A stretch of DNA of 19,675 nucleotides from Gammaproteobacteria bacterium. GTDB taxonomy: Bacteria > Pseudomonadota > Gammaproteobacteria > UBA9214. Below, piece by piece: positions 1 through 7,454 of the stretch. The position numbers and the translations under genes were made by a program. The notes below the pieces were generated by a model. It saw only the letters and a program-made list of their open reading frames with translations, searched no databases and had not been told where the DNA came from. Each line of letters starts with the position of its first letter. Position 1 is the first letter of the stretch. The stretch is from positions 1 to 19,675 of the forward strand of contig JAOTTU010000018.1 of assembly GCA_029864225.1 (NCBI GenBank), read 5' to 3'.

Positions 1-693
1 CGGTCGTGACAGATTCACCTGGAAGACATCACCTTCACGGATATAGTCATGGATGCGATTGACCGCGTCCAGGTACGCGTCCGCCGCCGCCTCACTAATG
101 ACACCGTTCAGGGCGCCGGGTCCAGCCGCTTCATCCGGCCTTGGAACTGCCGCGATATCGCGAGAGATTCGGCCGATACGGTCAGCGCATGCGGCCTCGG
201 TCACGATGTAGGTGCTGTCCTGTTGATGATCGTGAATCACGGCACTGGCGCAACGGGTGGCGATGGCAACGGGCAACTCGCCCCCTGCCCCCGGCAAGCG
301 CAGACACGGCTCTATCTGACCGGCAAGCTCGTAGCCCAGGTAGACAAACCAGCCGCCGGTAAACGGCAGGGAATCCTGTTCAGATGCAGCTGAATGCAAT
401 TCAAGGCACCAGCGGTCAAGGCTCTCCAGAAAGTCACCGCTTTCCGGTTCAACCCGGTCCGGCCCGGTCAGTGTCCCGCGTGCATTGAGCGTCAGGTTCT
501 CTTCGGGGAAGGCAAACAGGATGTCGAAGCGCCCGTGTGCGGAACTCTGCAGCAGGTGGGGGTAGCGTTCAGGGTCCAGCCGGTGCAGGTCGAGCAGGTC
601 AAAACGCTGCTCGACCTTGTGGACCGCGCAGGACTGTCTGTCGGTAGGGGAGCAAGCGTCCCGGTTGCCGCCCAAATCACAACGGGCTTCCAT
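1..693 (-). CDS. pabB: Aminodeoxychorismate synthase component I (5' part, cut by window edge)
   Basis: Reading the minus strand from an ATG at 693 gives 231 open codons running off the left edge. The product belongs to the anthranilate synthase I / PabB family, which makes 4-amino-4-deoxychorismate from chorismate for folate synthesis in the cytoplasm. The visible part holds GGWFVYLGYELAGQIE (family pattern GGWxGYLxYE) around residues 111-127 and ends in YIREGDVFQVNLSRP, the conserved entry to the chorismate-binding domain. The start lies 5 bases after the fabF stop with no clear Shine-Dalgarno site, so translation is probably coupled to fabF. E. coli and, as I recall, Pseudomonas have pabC here; pabB takes that place in this window. 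TrpE is the alternative, less likely given the short N-terminal domain and the context. Confidence 0.88.
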   Translation of the reverse strand, partial: MEARCDLGGNRDACSPTDRQSCAVHKVEQRFDLLDLHRLDPERYPHLLQSSAHGRFDILFAFPEENLTLNARGTLTGPDRVEPESGDFLESLDRWCLELHSAASEQDSLPFTGGWFVYLGYELAGQIEPCLRLPGAGGELPVAIATRCASAVIHDHQQDSTYIVTEAACADRIGRISRDIAAVPRPDEAAGPGALNGVISEAAADAYLDAVNRIHDYIREGDVFQVNLSRP

Positions 694-698
694 CGGTG

Positions 699-1940
699 TC
701 AGTCCGGCTTGCGCAGGATCAGGGTACCGTTGGTGCCGCCAAAGCCGAATGAGTTGCTCATCGCGACGTCTATCTTCATATCCCGGGCCGTGTGCGGCAC
801 ATAGTCCAGGTCACACTCCAGGTCCGGGTTGTCCAGGTTGATGGTCGGCGGGGCGACCTGGTCACGCAGTGCGAGTACGGTGAACACCGCCTCCACGCCG
901 CCGGCGGCCCCGAGCAGATGGCCGGTCATCGACTTGGTGGAACTGATGGCAATCTTCCAGGCCGCATCACCGAAGACCCGTTTGACCGCCATGGTCTCGG
1001 CCACATCACCCGCCGGCGTGGAGGTCCCGTGGGCATTTATATAGTCGACTGCATCGAACGTCATGCCGGCGTCACTGAGGGCATTCTGCATGCAGTGTGC
1101 GGCACCCTCCCCGCCGCTGGGCGGCTGGGTCATGTGATAGGCATCGCCGCTCATGCCGAAACCGGCAATTTCCGCGTAGATATTGGCACCGCGCTTGCGC
1201 GCCAGTTCGTATTCCTCGAGCATCAGTATCCCTGCCCCATCACTCAGCACGAAGCCGTCGCGGTCCTTGTCCCAGGGCCGACTGGCCGCCGCTGGATCGT
1301 CATTACGCGTTGACAGGGCGCGGGCGGCAGCAAAACCGCCGAGACCCGTGGGACAGGTCGACATCTCCGCACCGCCGGCCATCATGATGTCGGCATCCCC
1401 GTAGGCGATCATCCGCGCCGCAATCCCGATATTATGCGTGGCCGTGGTACAGGCGGTGACAATGGCGATATTGGGGCCCTTCATGCCATAGATGATGGAA
1501 AGGTTGCCCGCGATCATGTTGATGATGTTGGCAGGCACAAAAAACGGTGAAATCTTGCGGGGACCGCCATCGATGAAGGCCTGGTAGGTATTCTCGATGC
1601 CGGGCAACCCGCCAATCCCGGAACCGATGGCCAGGCCGGCACGCCCGGCATTGGCCTCGTTTATCTCGATACCGGAATCCTCGAATGCCTGGCTGGCCGC
1701 CGCGATCCCGTAGTGGATAAAAGGCGCCATCTTGCGGGCGTCCTTTGCGGAGATATATTGCGTGATATCGAAGTCCCGAACCTCGCCACTGATACGGACC
1801 GGAAAACCGGATGCATCAAAATTGGTAATGGGACCAATGCCACTCTTGCCGGCCTTGATAGCGGACCACGCGTCCTCGATCGTATTACCGACAGGAGAAA
1901 TGATACCCAGACCGGTGATAACTACGCGTCTTTTGGACAA
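699..1940 (-). CDS. fabF: 3-oxoacyl-[acyl-carrier-protein] synthase II
   Basis: This is the KAS II condensing enzyme, which elongates acyl-ACP with malonyl-ACP and is needed for cis-vaccenate synthesis. The 413 aa length matches the family. The thiolase-fold triad is complete: Cys164 in VTACTTATHNIG, His304 in NAHGTSTPAGD and His341 in MTGHLLGAAGG. The start codon is TTG; an AGGAG seven bases upstream and the immediate KRRVVITGLG motif support it, and no ATG lies nearby. It is the last fab gene of the operon, separated from acpP by about 100 bases that hold a strong hairpin. The TTG start and the hairpin both suggest lower output than acpP. Function is secure. Confidence 0.98.
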   Translation of the reverse strand: MSKRRVVITGLGIISPVGNTIEDAWSAIKAGKSGIGPITNFDASGFPVRISGEVRDFDITQYISAKDARKMAPFIHYGIAAASQAFEDSGIEINEANAGRAGLAIGSGIGGLPGIENTYQAFIDGGPRKISPFFVPANIINMIAGNLSIIYGMKGPNIAIVTACTTATHNIGIAARMIAYGDADIMMAGGAEMSTCPTGLGGFAAARALSTRNDDPAAASRPWDKDRDGFVLSDGAGILMLEEYELARKRGANIYAEIAGFGMSGDAYHMTQPPSGGEGAAHCMQNALSDAGMTFDAVDYINAHGTSTPAGDVAETMAVKRVFGDAAWKIAISSTKSMTGHLLGAAGGVEAVFTVLALRDQVAPPTINLDNPDLECDLDYVPHTARDMKIDVAMSNSFGFGGTNGTLILRKPD

Positions 1941-1993
1941 TGCCTAACTCCTGCCAGTGTCAGGTACGGAAAGGTATGTGTTTGAAAGCAGAA

Positions 1994-2023
1994 GGCCGCA
2001 CCGTTCTAATACGGTGCGCGGCC
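1994..2023 (-). terminator. Hairpin between acpP and fabF, possible leaky terminator or processing site
   Basis: Eleven bases at 1994-2004 (GGCCGCACCGT) pair with 2011-2023 through a 2-base bulge, leaving a six-base loop. Read on the coding (minus) strand, the stem is followed by a TTCTGCTTTC stretch rather than a clean T run. It could end part of the transcripts after acpP, or protect the 3' end of a processed acpP mRNA. Either would explain the much greater need for ACP than for FabF. The hairpin is seen; the role is inferred. Confidence 0.55.
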
Positions 2024-2043
2024 AGAATCTGGTAGGGACAGGA

Positions 2044-2280
2044 TCAACCTAGGTGGGCGTTAACGTAATCAATCGCCTGCTGTACAGTTGTAATTTTTTC
2101 GGCCTCCTCGTCGGGGATCTCGCATTCGAATTCCTCTTCCAGGGCCATGACCAGTTCTACGGTGTCCAGAGAATCTGCGCCAAGATCATCGACAAAGGAA
2201 GCGGGATTCGTTACCTCATCTTCCTTTACCCCCAGCTGCTCGACAACGATCTTCTTAACGCGCTCATCAACATTGCTCAT
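2044..2280 (-). CDS. acpP: Acyl carrier protein
   Basis: This 78 aa acidic protein carries growing acyl chains on a 4'-phosphopantetheine arm. The attachment residue is Ser37 in the invariant GADSLDTVELVMALEEEF motif. Helix II and the EIPDEEAEKI segment match the common bacterial ACP closely. The ATG start is preceded by AGAGGAAG at good spacing. The gene lies between fabG and fabF as in most gammaproteobacteria. The 240-base gap upstream contains a plausible promoter, which fits strong independent expression. Confidence 0.99.
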   Translation of the reverse strand: MSNVDERVKKIVVEQLGVKEDEVTNPASFVDDLGADSLDTVELVMALEEEFECEIPDEEAEKITTVQQAIDYVNAHLG

Positions 2281-2330
2281 TTCAGATTCTTCCTCTCTGT
2301 TTTGGGTAGTGCAGTATCTACTGCGCGGGT

Positions 2331-2360
2331 ATTGTAGTTAATGCAAGATACAAGATACAA
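2331..2360 (-). promoter_or_regulatory. Candidate acpP promoter
   Basis: On the minus strand TTGTAT (2355-2360) and TACAAT (2331-2336) are separated by 18 bases. The -10 matches 5 of 6 consensus bases, the -35 only 3 of 6. The -35 sits in a small direct repeat (AAGATAC twice on the plus strand, 2346-2359), so TTGTAT occurs twice, but only the outer copy has usable spacing. Transcription would start about 45-50 bases before the acpP ATG. This is a moderate match by eye. Confidence 0.4.
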
Positions 2361-2399
2361 GTTAAGCGCGCCCGGGCTTGTTGGCACAAATCAATCAAC

Positions 2400-2485
2400 C
2401 GCTTAAGCGTTCGGCAATACACTAAATTAGAATTTATTTTATGCATTATTTTCAGTTAGTTATCCGTATTAGATAAAGCGGATAA
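2400..2485. other. AT-rich upstream region of acpP with two dyads
   Basis: The fabG-acpP gap is strikingly AT-rich against its GC-rich neighbours. It holds a perfect 10-base palindrome CGCTTAAGCG (2400-2409) and a seven-base inverted repeat TTATCCG / CGGATAA (2460-2466 and 2479-2485), extendable by two pairs. The latter has no T tract on the coding strand, so it is not an obvious terminator. Either dyad could be a regulator site or UP-like region for acpP. No known operator was recognised. Confidence 0.35.
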
Positions 2486-2520
2486 TTGGACTGAAACGGG
2501 TGCAGGCCGGACGCGTGCCC

Positions 2521-3264
2521 TCAGGCCATATACATCCCGCCATTCACATGCAGCGTCTCCCCGGTGATATAGCCAGCCTGCTCCGATGCTAGGAAGGCAA
2601 CGGCGTGGGCGATGTCCCTGACATCACCCAGCCGGGCCAGCGGTATCTGCTCGAGCAATTTAGCGCGTTGCTCTTCGGGCAAGGCACGGGTCATATCGGT
2701 ATCGATGAAACCGGGCGCCACCGTATTGGCCGTGATCCCGCGCGAACCGACTTCGCGCGCCAGTGACTTAGTGAAACCGATCACACCGGCCTTGGTTGCC
2801 GCGTAATTCGCCTGGCCCGGGTTGCCGGTTGCACCGATAACAGAGGTGATGGTGATAATCCGGCCGTGCCTGGCCTTCATCATCCCGCGCAGGCAGGCCT
2901 TGCTCATGCGAAAGGCCGATGTCAGGTTGGTCTGTATGACATCGTCCCACTCCGCGTCCTTCATGCGCATGAGCAGATTGTCCCGGGTGATCCCGGCATT
3001 GTTCACCAGGACGCTGGGAGCTCCGAATTCATCCTGCAGTGCCTTCATGAACGTGGTGATCGAATCCGGGTCAGTCACGTTCAGCACCATGCCGGTACCG
3101 CGAATGCTGTTCCCGGCCAACATTTCCGCTATGCCCCTGGCACCATTGTCACTCGTGGCGGTACCCACGACGGTCGCGCCGCGGGTACCGAGTTCCAGTG
3201 CGATTGCCTCGCCGATGCCGCGACTGGCCCCGGTCACCAAAACGATCTCGTTTTCAAATGCCAT
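2521..3264 (-). CDS. fabG: 3-oxoacyl-[acyl-carrier-protein] reductase
   Basis: This NADPH-dependent short-chain dehydrogenase reduces 3-oxoacyl-ACP in each elongation cycle. The 247 aa product has the cofactor motif TGASRGIG near the N-terminus, the NNAG motif, and the catalytic set Ser141, Tyr154, Lys158 (NYAATKAG). The C-terminal GGMYMA end is typical of FabG. I chose the ATG at 3264, which has GGAG six bases upstream, over an in-frame GTG at 3276 that overlaps this Shine-Dalgarno site. It follows fabD by 26 bases and is surely co-transcribed with it. Confidence 0.98.
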   Translation of the reverse strand: MAFENEIVLVTGASRGIGEAIALELGTRGATVVGTATSDNGARGIAEMLAGNSIRGTGMVLNVTDPDSITTFMKALQDEFGAPSVLVNNAGITRDNLLMRMKDAEWDDVIQTNLTSAFRMSKACLRGMMKARHGRIITITSVIGATGNPGQANYAATKAGVIGFTKSLAREVGSRGITANTVAPGFIDTDMTRALPEEQRAKLLEQIPLARLGDVRDIAHAVAFLASEQAGYITGETLHVNGGMYMA

Positions 3265-3290
3265 GCCTGTCTCCACCGCCCCTTGTTTGG

Positions 3291-4244
3291 TTAATAATCC
3301 AGCGCAGCATCCAGGCTGTCCGGATCATGCGCCGGCAACGCCGTCAGTGACTTGTCGATACGCTTGCACAGGCCGGCAAGCACCTTGCCGGGACCTGCCT
3401 CGATGATTCGCTCCACCCCGCGCTGGCGCATGGCCTCGATGGTCCTGACCCATTGCACCGGTCTGTATAACTGGCGCTCGAGCGCATCCCGGATGTCCCC
3501 CGGGGTTTCGTGCGCCGTTACGTCGACATTCTGGATGACCGGTAGCTGCGGCGCTGCAATAGCGGTTTCCTGCAGTTGTCTGGCGAAGCGTTCCGCCGCC
3601 GGCTTCATTAACGCACAATGCGACGGCACACTGACAGGCAAGAGGATGGCACGTTTTGCCCCGGTTTCCTTTGCCAGCGCGATCGCCCGCTGAACGGCCT
3701 GCGCATCGCCGGCAATGACCACCTGGCCCGGTGAATTGAAATTGACGGCCGTCACCACATCGCCCTGCGCGGCCTCGGTGCAGACGGCCGCAACGGCCTC
3801 GTCGCTCAGCCCGAGTATCGCCGCCATGGCGCCGCTGCCTGCCGCTACCGCGTCCTGCATGCAGCGCCCGCGCTCGGCAACCAGCCCAATCGCGTCGGTG
3901 TAGTTGAGTGCGCCCGCACACACCAGCGCCGAGTATTCGCCCAGGCTGTGGCCGGCCATGACGGCAGGCATGCGCCCTTTACGGGCCTGCCAGATGCGCC
4001 AAACCGCTACACCGGCAGCCAGCATGGCCGGCTGGGTCCTGTCGGTCCGGTTCAGGTCTTCAGCGGGTCCGTCCTTGACCAGTGCCCACAGGTCATAGCC
4101 CAGCACATCGCTGGCCTCGTTGAAGGTGTCTGCGACCTGCGGGTAGGCGTCCGCCAGCCCGGACAACATGCCGACCGACTGGGAGCCCTGCCCCGGGAAA
4201 ACCATGCCCAGTGTTGAATCGGTTTTGTCAGATAATGCAGTCAT
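3291..4244 (-). CDS. fabD: Malonyl-CoA:ACP transacylase
   Basis: FabD loads malonyl groups from CoA onto ACP. The 317 aa protein has FPGQGSQ near the N-terminus, the nucleophile Ser100 in GHSLGEYSAL and the catalytic His209 in VPSHCALM. These sit eight residues later than in E. coli, so the N-terminus is slightly long. The ATG at 4244 has no good Shine-Dalgarno site, and the in-frame ATG at codon 14 (just before VFPGQGSQ) cannot be excluded. Upstream, where fabH and fabD are usually nearly adjacent, lies a 211-base gap filled mostly by an inverted-repeat element, so the fabD leader is derived in part from that element. Confidence 0.97.
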   Translation of the reverse strand: MTALSDKTDSTLGMVFPGQGSQSVGMLSGLADAYPQVADTFNEASDVLGYDLWALVKDGPAEDLNRTDRTQPAMLAAGVAVWRIWQARKGRMPAVMAGHSLGEYSALVCAGALNYTDAIGLVAERGRCMQDAVAAGSGAMAAILGLSDEAVAAVCTEAAQGDVVTAVNFNSPGQVVIAGDAQAVQRAIALAKETGAKRAILLPVSVPSHCALMKPAAERFARQLQETAIAAPQLPVIQNVDVTAHETPGDIRDALERQLYRPVQWVRTIEAMRQRGVERIIEAGPGKVLAGLCKRIDKSLTALPAHDPDSLDAALDY

Positions 4245-4283
4245 AGTGAGTCAGGATATATTTCGCATATCAAAAAATATTTC

Positions 4284-4423
4284 ACCGCAGAGACGCAGAG
4301 AACGCAGAGATATTATTATTTATTGGGCCAGCGCTCCGAATTCAATCACCAGATAATGGTTAAGCACACTGAATCTTCTGGATCAATAATCATTATTCTC
4401 TGCGTTCTCTGCGCCTCTGCGGT
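4284..4423. repeat. Dispersed inverted-repeat element, copy 1 (CGCAGAG family)
   Basis: A 27-base arm at 4284-4310 (ACCGCAGAGACGCAGAGAAC and on) is the reverse complement of 4397-4423 with one mismatch. Each arm is itself built of a CGCAGAG unit repeated about every 8-9 bases. The 86-base interior is AT-rich and has no ORF. A second copy lies at 10751-10941. The size and terminal inverted repeats resemble a MITE. The element separates fabH from fabD inside the operon. I see no target-site duplication and no transposase. Confidence 0.8.
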
Positions 4424-4455
4424 AGATTTGCTTTTATAAGCCCTGTCGGAGTGGC

Positions 4456-5424
4456 TTAGTACTTCAGCAGGGCCGAGCCCCAGGTGAAACCGCCGCCGAA
4501 GGCCTCCATGAGCAGCGTCTCGCCGCGCTTGATGCGTCCGTCGCGCACGGCGGTATCAAGCGCCAGCGGGACCGAGGCCGCCGAGGTGTTACCGTGTTCA
4601 TCCACGGTCACAACGACACGGTCCATCGACATTTTCAGTTTTCTGGCCGTGGCCTGGATGATGCGGATATTGGCCTGATGGGGAATCAGCCAGTCCACGT
4701 CCGACTTCTCGAGTTTATTGGTGGCCAGGGTTTCGTCAACAATACGCCCCAGCGTATTCACCGCCATCTTGAAGACCTCATTACCCTGCATGTGTATGTA
4801 GGCCTGCCCGCTAAGCACCTTGTCATAGCCGGAGGACACGCCGGCAGGCACGGTCAGCAGGTGCTCATAGCTGCCATCCGCATGCAGATGCGTTGACAGG
4901 ATGCCGGGCTCGTCACTGGCCTCCAGCACCACCGCCCCGGCACCATCACCAAACAGGATACTGGTACCGCGGTCATTCCAGTCGACGATACGGGACAGTG
5001 TCTCCGTACCGACCACCAGCGCGCAGCGCGCCGAACCCGTGCGGATGAACTTGTCGGCGATGGCCAGCGCGTAGATAAAACCGGTACACACGGCCTGCAC
5101 GTCGAAGGCGGCCGTGCCATGGATATCGAGGCGCTGCTGCAGCAGGCAGGCGGTACTGGGGAAGACCCGGTCGGGTGTCGTGGTCGCCAGTACGATAAGG
5201 TCAATCTGGCGCGGCGTGCGGCCGGCGGCCTCCATGGCCCGGTTTGCCGCGATCTCGGCCAGGTCACAGGAGGTCTCGTCACCGGCGGCGATATGGCGCT
5301 TGGAGATGCCGGTGCGGTCACGAATCCATTCATCACTCGTGTCCATGATCTTTTCCAGGTCATGGTTGGTCAGTACCTTCTCTGGTAGATAACTGCCTGT
5401 TCCCGTGATGCGTGAAAACTTCAT
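4456..5424 (-). CDS. fabH: 3-oxoacyl-[acyl-carrier-protein] synthase III
   Basis: FabH starts fatty acid synthesis by condensing acetyl-CoA with malonyl-ACP. The 322 aa length fits the family. The active-site residues are present: Cys113 in VQAVCTGFIYAL, His249 in IPHQANIRI and Asn279 in HGNTSAASVP. The C-terminal AFGGGFTWGSALL motif is also typical. Its ATG overlaps the plsX stop by four bases (ATGA), indicating translational coupling. As I recall, Pseudomonas lacks fabH at this position, whereas E. coli has it here. Confidence 0.98.
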   Translation of the reverse strand: MKFSRITGTGSYLPEKVLTNHDLEKIMDTSDEWIRDRTGISKRHIAAGDETSCDLAEIAANRAMEAAGRTPRQIDLIVLATTTPDRVFPSTACLLQQRLDIHGTAAFDVQAVCTGFIYALAIADKFIRTGSARCALVVGTETLSRIVDWNDRGTSILFGDGAGAVVLEASDEPGILSTHLHADGSYEHLLTVPAGVSSGYDKVLSGQAYIHMQGNEVFKMAVNTLGRIVDETLATNKLEKSDVDWLIPHQANIRIIQATARKLKMSMDRVVVTVDEHGNTSAASVPLALDTAVRDGRIKRGETLLMEAFGGGFTWGSALLKY

Positions 5425-6449
5425 ATCGCCTGCCTGTGTTCAAGGAATGATTCCAGTTGATTGCTGATCCGCTCCGGCACCGACTCGTGCACTTCAACGA
5501 TGGCGACCTTGATGGCGTTGGCAAACGCCAGCGCATCGGCACCTCCGTGACTCTTGACTACGATGCCGCGCAGGCCCAGCAGGGTTGCGCCGTTGTAACG
5601 CCGCGGATCTATTCGCCTGCGGAAGGCATTGAGGACCGGCATGGCGACCAGCGCGGCAAACCTGGTCAGCAGGTTGCGGCTGAATTCCTCGCGGATGAAC
5701 CGGGCAATCATCTGGGCAACACCCTCGCTGGTCTTGAGCGAGACATTGCCGACGAAGCCATCGCAGACGATGACGTCGAACTTGCCCTTGTAGATATCAT
5801 CACCCTCGGCATAGCCCTGGTAGTTCAGGTGACTGCCGGAAAGCAATTGGGCCGCCTGCTTGACCTGCTCATTGCCCTTGATCTCCTCTGCGCCGACATT
5901 CAGCAGGCCGATCCGCGGGTTCTCGTTGTGGTCCACTGCCGTGGCCAGGACCGAACCCATGACCGCAAACTGCAGCAGATGCTCTGCATCACAATCGACA
6001 TTGGCCCCCAGATCGAGCATCCAGGTATGCGCGGTATTCGACGGCAGTGCCGTACAGATCGCCGGGCGGTCGATTCCGGGGAGCATTTTCAGCACGAAAC
6101 GCGCGGTCGCCATCAGAGCACCGGTATTGCCGGCACTCACGCAGGCATCGGCAGTCCCTTCATTGACCAGATTGATGGCCACGCGCATGGACGAGTCCTT
6201 CTTGCCGCGCAGCGCATTCGAGGGCAGTTCGTCCATCTCGATTGCCTGGCTGGCATGCTGAACTTGTAGCCGGCCGTGGAAGCTGGCCTTGTGCTTGCCG
6301 ACTGCCTGATTGAGCACGGCCTCGTCCCCGACAAGGATGATATTCAGGTCGTCATGCTGTTTGAGCGCCGTCAGTGCGGCCGGGATGATCACGTCGGGCC
6401 CGACATCACCGCCCATTGCATCAAGCGCAACCGTTACTCTTGAACTCAT
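5421..6449 (-). CDS. plsX: Phosphate acyltransferase
   Basis: PlsX converts acyl-ACP and phosphate to acyl-phosphate, the donor used by PlsY in the first step of phospholipid synthesis. The protein has 342 aa, with the family start VALDAMGGDVGPDVIIPAAL, and SAGNTGALMA, DLGANVDC and VCDGFVGNVSLKTSEG motifs. It is peripheral to the inner membrane in characterised members. The start ATG at 6449 lacks a clear ribosome binding site but is fixed by the conserved N-terminus. It lies 93 bases after rpmF and overlaps fabH by four bases. Confidence 0.98.
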   Translation of the reverse strand: MSSRVTVALDAMGGDVGPDVIIPAALTALKQHDDLNIILVGDEAVLNQAVGKHKASFHGRLQVQHASQAIEMDELPSNALRGKKDSSMRVAINLVNEGTADACVSAGNTGALMATARFVLKMLPGIDRPAICTALPSNTAHTWMLDLGANVDCDAEHLLQFAVMGSVLATAVDHNENPRIGLLNVGAEEIKGNEQVKQAAQLLSGSHLNYQGYAEGDDIYKGKFDVIVCDGFVGNVSLKTSEGVAQMIARFIREEFSRNLLTRFAALVAMPVLNAFRRRIDPRRYNGATLLGLRGIVVKSHGGADALAFANAIKVAIVEVHESVPERISNQLESFLEHRQAI

Positions 6450-6542
6450 GACAAGAATTGAGGTATGCGCTTGTGTGGTGAGGATGGGTGTTGTTGTGAC
6501 TGCAGGTATGATCTGCTGGTCAGCACCGGGCTTTAGTCCGGA

Positions 6543-6722
6543 TCAGTCAAGATCCTTGTTGATGACCTTGCGGCCACGGTAAAAACCGTCAGGGCTGACA
6601 TGATGGCGCCGATGGGTCTCGCCGGTGGTCGGCTCGATCGACAGCGCAGTCTCATCCAGGCTGTCATGGGAACGGCGCATACCGCGCTTGGATGGCGTTT
6701 TACGGTTCTGTTGAACGGCCAT
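6543..6722 (-). CDS. rpmF: 50S ribosomal protein L32
   Basis: This 59 aa gene is read from an ATG at 6722. The product starts MAVQQNRKTPSKRGMRRSHD and continues to HHVSPDGFYRGRKVINKD, matching gammaproteobacterial L32 nearly throughout. It lacks the CxxC pairs of the zinc-binding L32 form, as in E. coli. GAGGAG lies about eight bases before the ATG. It sits between yceD and plsX, the position conserved across many bacteria, and couples ribosome and lipid synthesis in one operon. Confidence 0.97.
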   Translation of the reverse strand: MAVQQNRKTPSKRGMRRSHDSLDETALSIEPTTGETHRRHHVSPDGFYRGRKVINKDLD

Positions 6723-6749
6723 TTCATCTACTCCTCAAGTCGGGTACTA

Positions 6750-7259
6750 CTATTTATGTTTCAATTGTGCCAGCACGGCAAACGGGTTTTCCCGCTGACC
6801 CAGATCCGGCGTTTGATATTCGGTTGCCAGCTCCTGACACTGTTTCATGTCCGTGTGTACGGGCACGATGGGCAGTGTCAGCAAGACCTCGTCCGAGATC
6901 ACGTCGGCAATACACGTCGGGTCCTGTGATACCAGCAACGGTTCAAACCGGTCCGGGAGCTTGCGCATCTCCTCCTGGCTGTGAACCAGCCCGAGCTGGA
7001 AACGCACGTCCAGGGGGTATTCCATGGACTCCAGGCAGCGCTGACACTGCAACGTCAGTGCGCCCTTGATCGTACCCGCGAGGTAGCGCGTCCCGTCATG
7101 GGACAAGCCCAGTTCCAGCGTGACCTGCAGTTCCCCTTCAGGGGAGCCCAACACGGGCAACAGCCGTTCCAGGCTGGCCAGATCAACACGGCCCCGCAAC
7201 TCGCGCCCCGCCTCGGCCATAGCGTACAGATCGAGACGATCCGGCAGGTGCTCTATCAT
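6750..7259 (-). CDS. yceD: YceD family (DUF177) protein, 23S rRNA accumulation
   Basis: The 169 aa protein belongs to the YceD/DUF177 family, linked in E. coli and plants to 23S rRNA accumulation. Family features are the N-terminal LPDRLDLYAMAEAGRELRG, a central LQCQRCLE motif (CxxC), LPIVPVH in the C-terminal half, and the closing ENPFAVLAQLK. Length is close to the E. coli protein. It is the first gene of the fab operon, 27 bases before rpmF. A consensus-like promoter ends only a few bases before its ATG and no Shine-Dalgarno site is visible, so the mRNA may be almost leaderless. Confidence 0.93.
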   Translation of the reverse strand: MIEHLPDRLDLYAMAEAGRELRGRVDLASLERLLPVLGSPEGELQVTLELGLSHDGTRYLAGTIKGALTLQCQRCLESMEYPLDVRFQLGLVHSQEEMRKLPDRFEPLLVSQDPTCIADVISDEVLLTLPIVPVHTDMKQCQELATEYQTPDLGQRENPFAVLAQLKHK

Positions 7260-7270
7260 AACCCGCTTAT

Positions 7271-7297
7271 ATTATATTCTGTTATGTGACGTGTCAA
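7271..7297 (-). promoter_or_regulatory. Strong candidate promoter of the yceD-fab operon
   Basis: On the minus strand a perfect TTGACA (7292-7297) is followed after 15 bases by a perfect TATAAT (7271-7276). An overlapping TAATAT (7269-7274) gives 17-base spacing with a 4 of 6 match. Either way the start point falls within about 2-6 bases of the yceD ATG at 7259. The hexamers are seen; use in the cell is inferred. Confidence 0.65.
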
Positions 7298-7349
7298 AAA
7301 AATCACTGGAATTATCGTCCGTTCCGGCTACCGTCCGAAATGGGCCATA

Positions 7350-7378
7350 TTGACAGAAATCATCGATTTGCGTACTTA
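7350..7378 (+). promoter_or_regulatory. Candidate pycAB promoter
   Basis: A perfect TTGACA at 7350-7355 is followed after 17 bases by TACTTA at 7373-7378, a poor -10. A good -35 with a poor -10 could mean weak or activator-dependent expression. The leader would be about 70 bases and contains an inverted repeat TTGGTG / CACCAA (7409-7414 and 7424-7429). Confidence 0.35.
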
Positions 7379-7454
7379 GAGAGTCCCACACAATTTTTTC
7401 CGGTATGGTTGGTGAACCGGGCCCACCAATGACCCAAATTCCTGGAATAACAGT

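Noticed and set aside
49..804. Plus-strand frames at the left edge
   Set aside because: The minus strand encodes pabB and the end of fabF here, with strong family motifs.
3265..3276. GTG start four codons earlier for fabG
   Set aside because: It overlaps the GGAG that serves the ATG at 3264, and FabG proteins begin close to the nucleotide-binding motif.
4284..4310. CRISPR-like array from the CGCAGAG units
   Set aside because: The units are 8-9 bases apart with no spacers, form inverted arms, and there are no cas genes.
5457..6269. 270-codon open frame on the plus strand
   Set aside because: It is antisense to plsX, whose protein is clearly conserved; there is no ribosome binding site or recognisable product.
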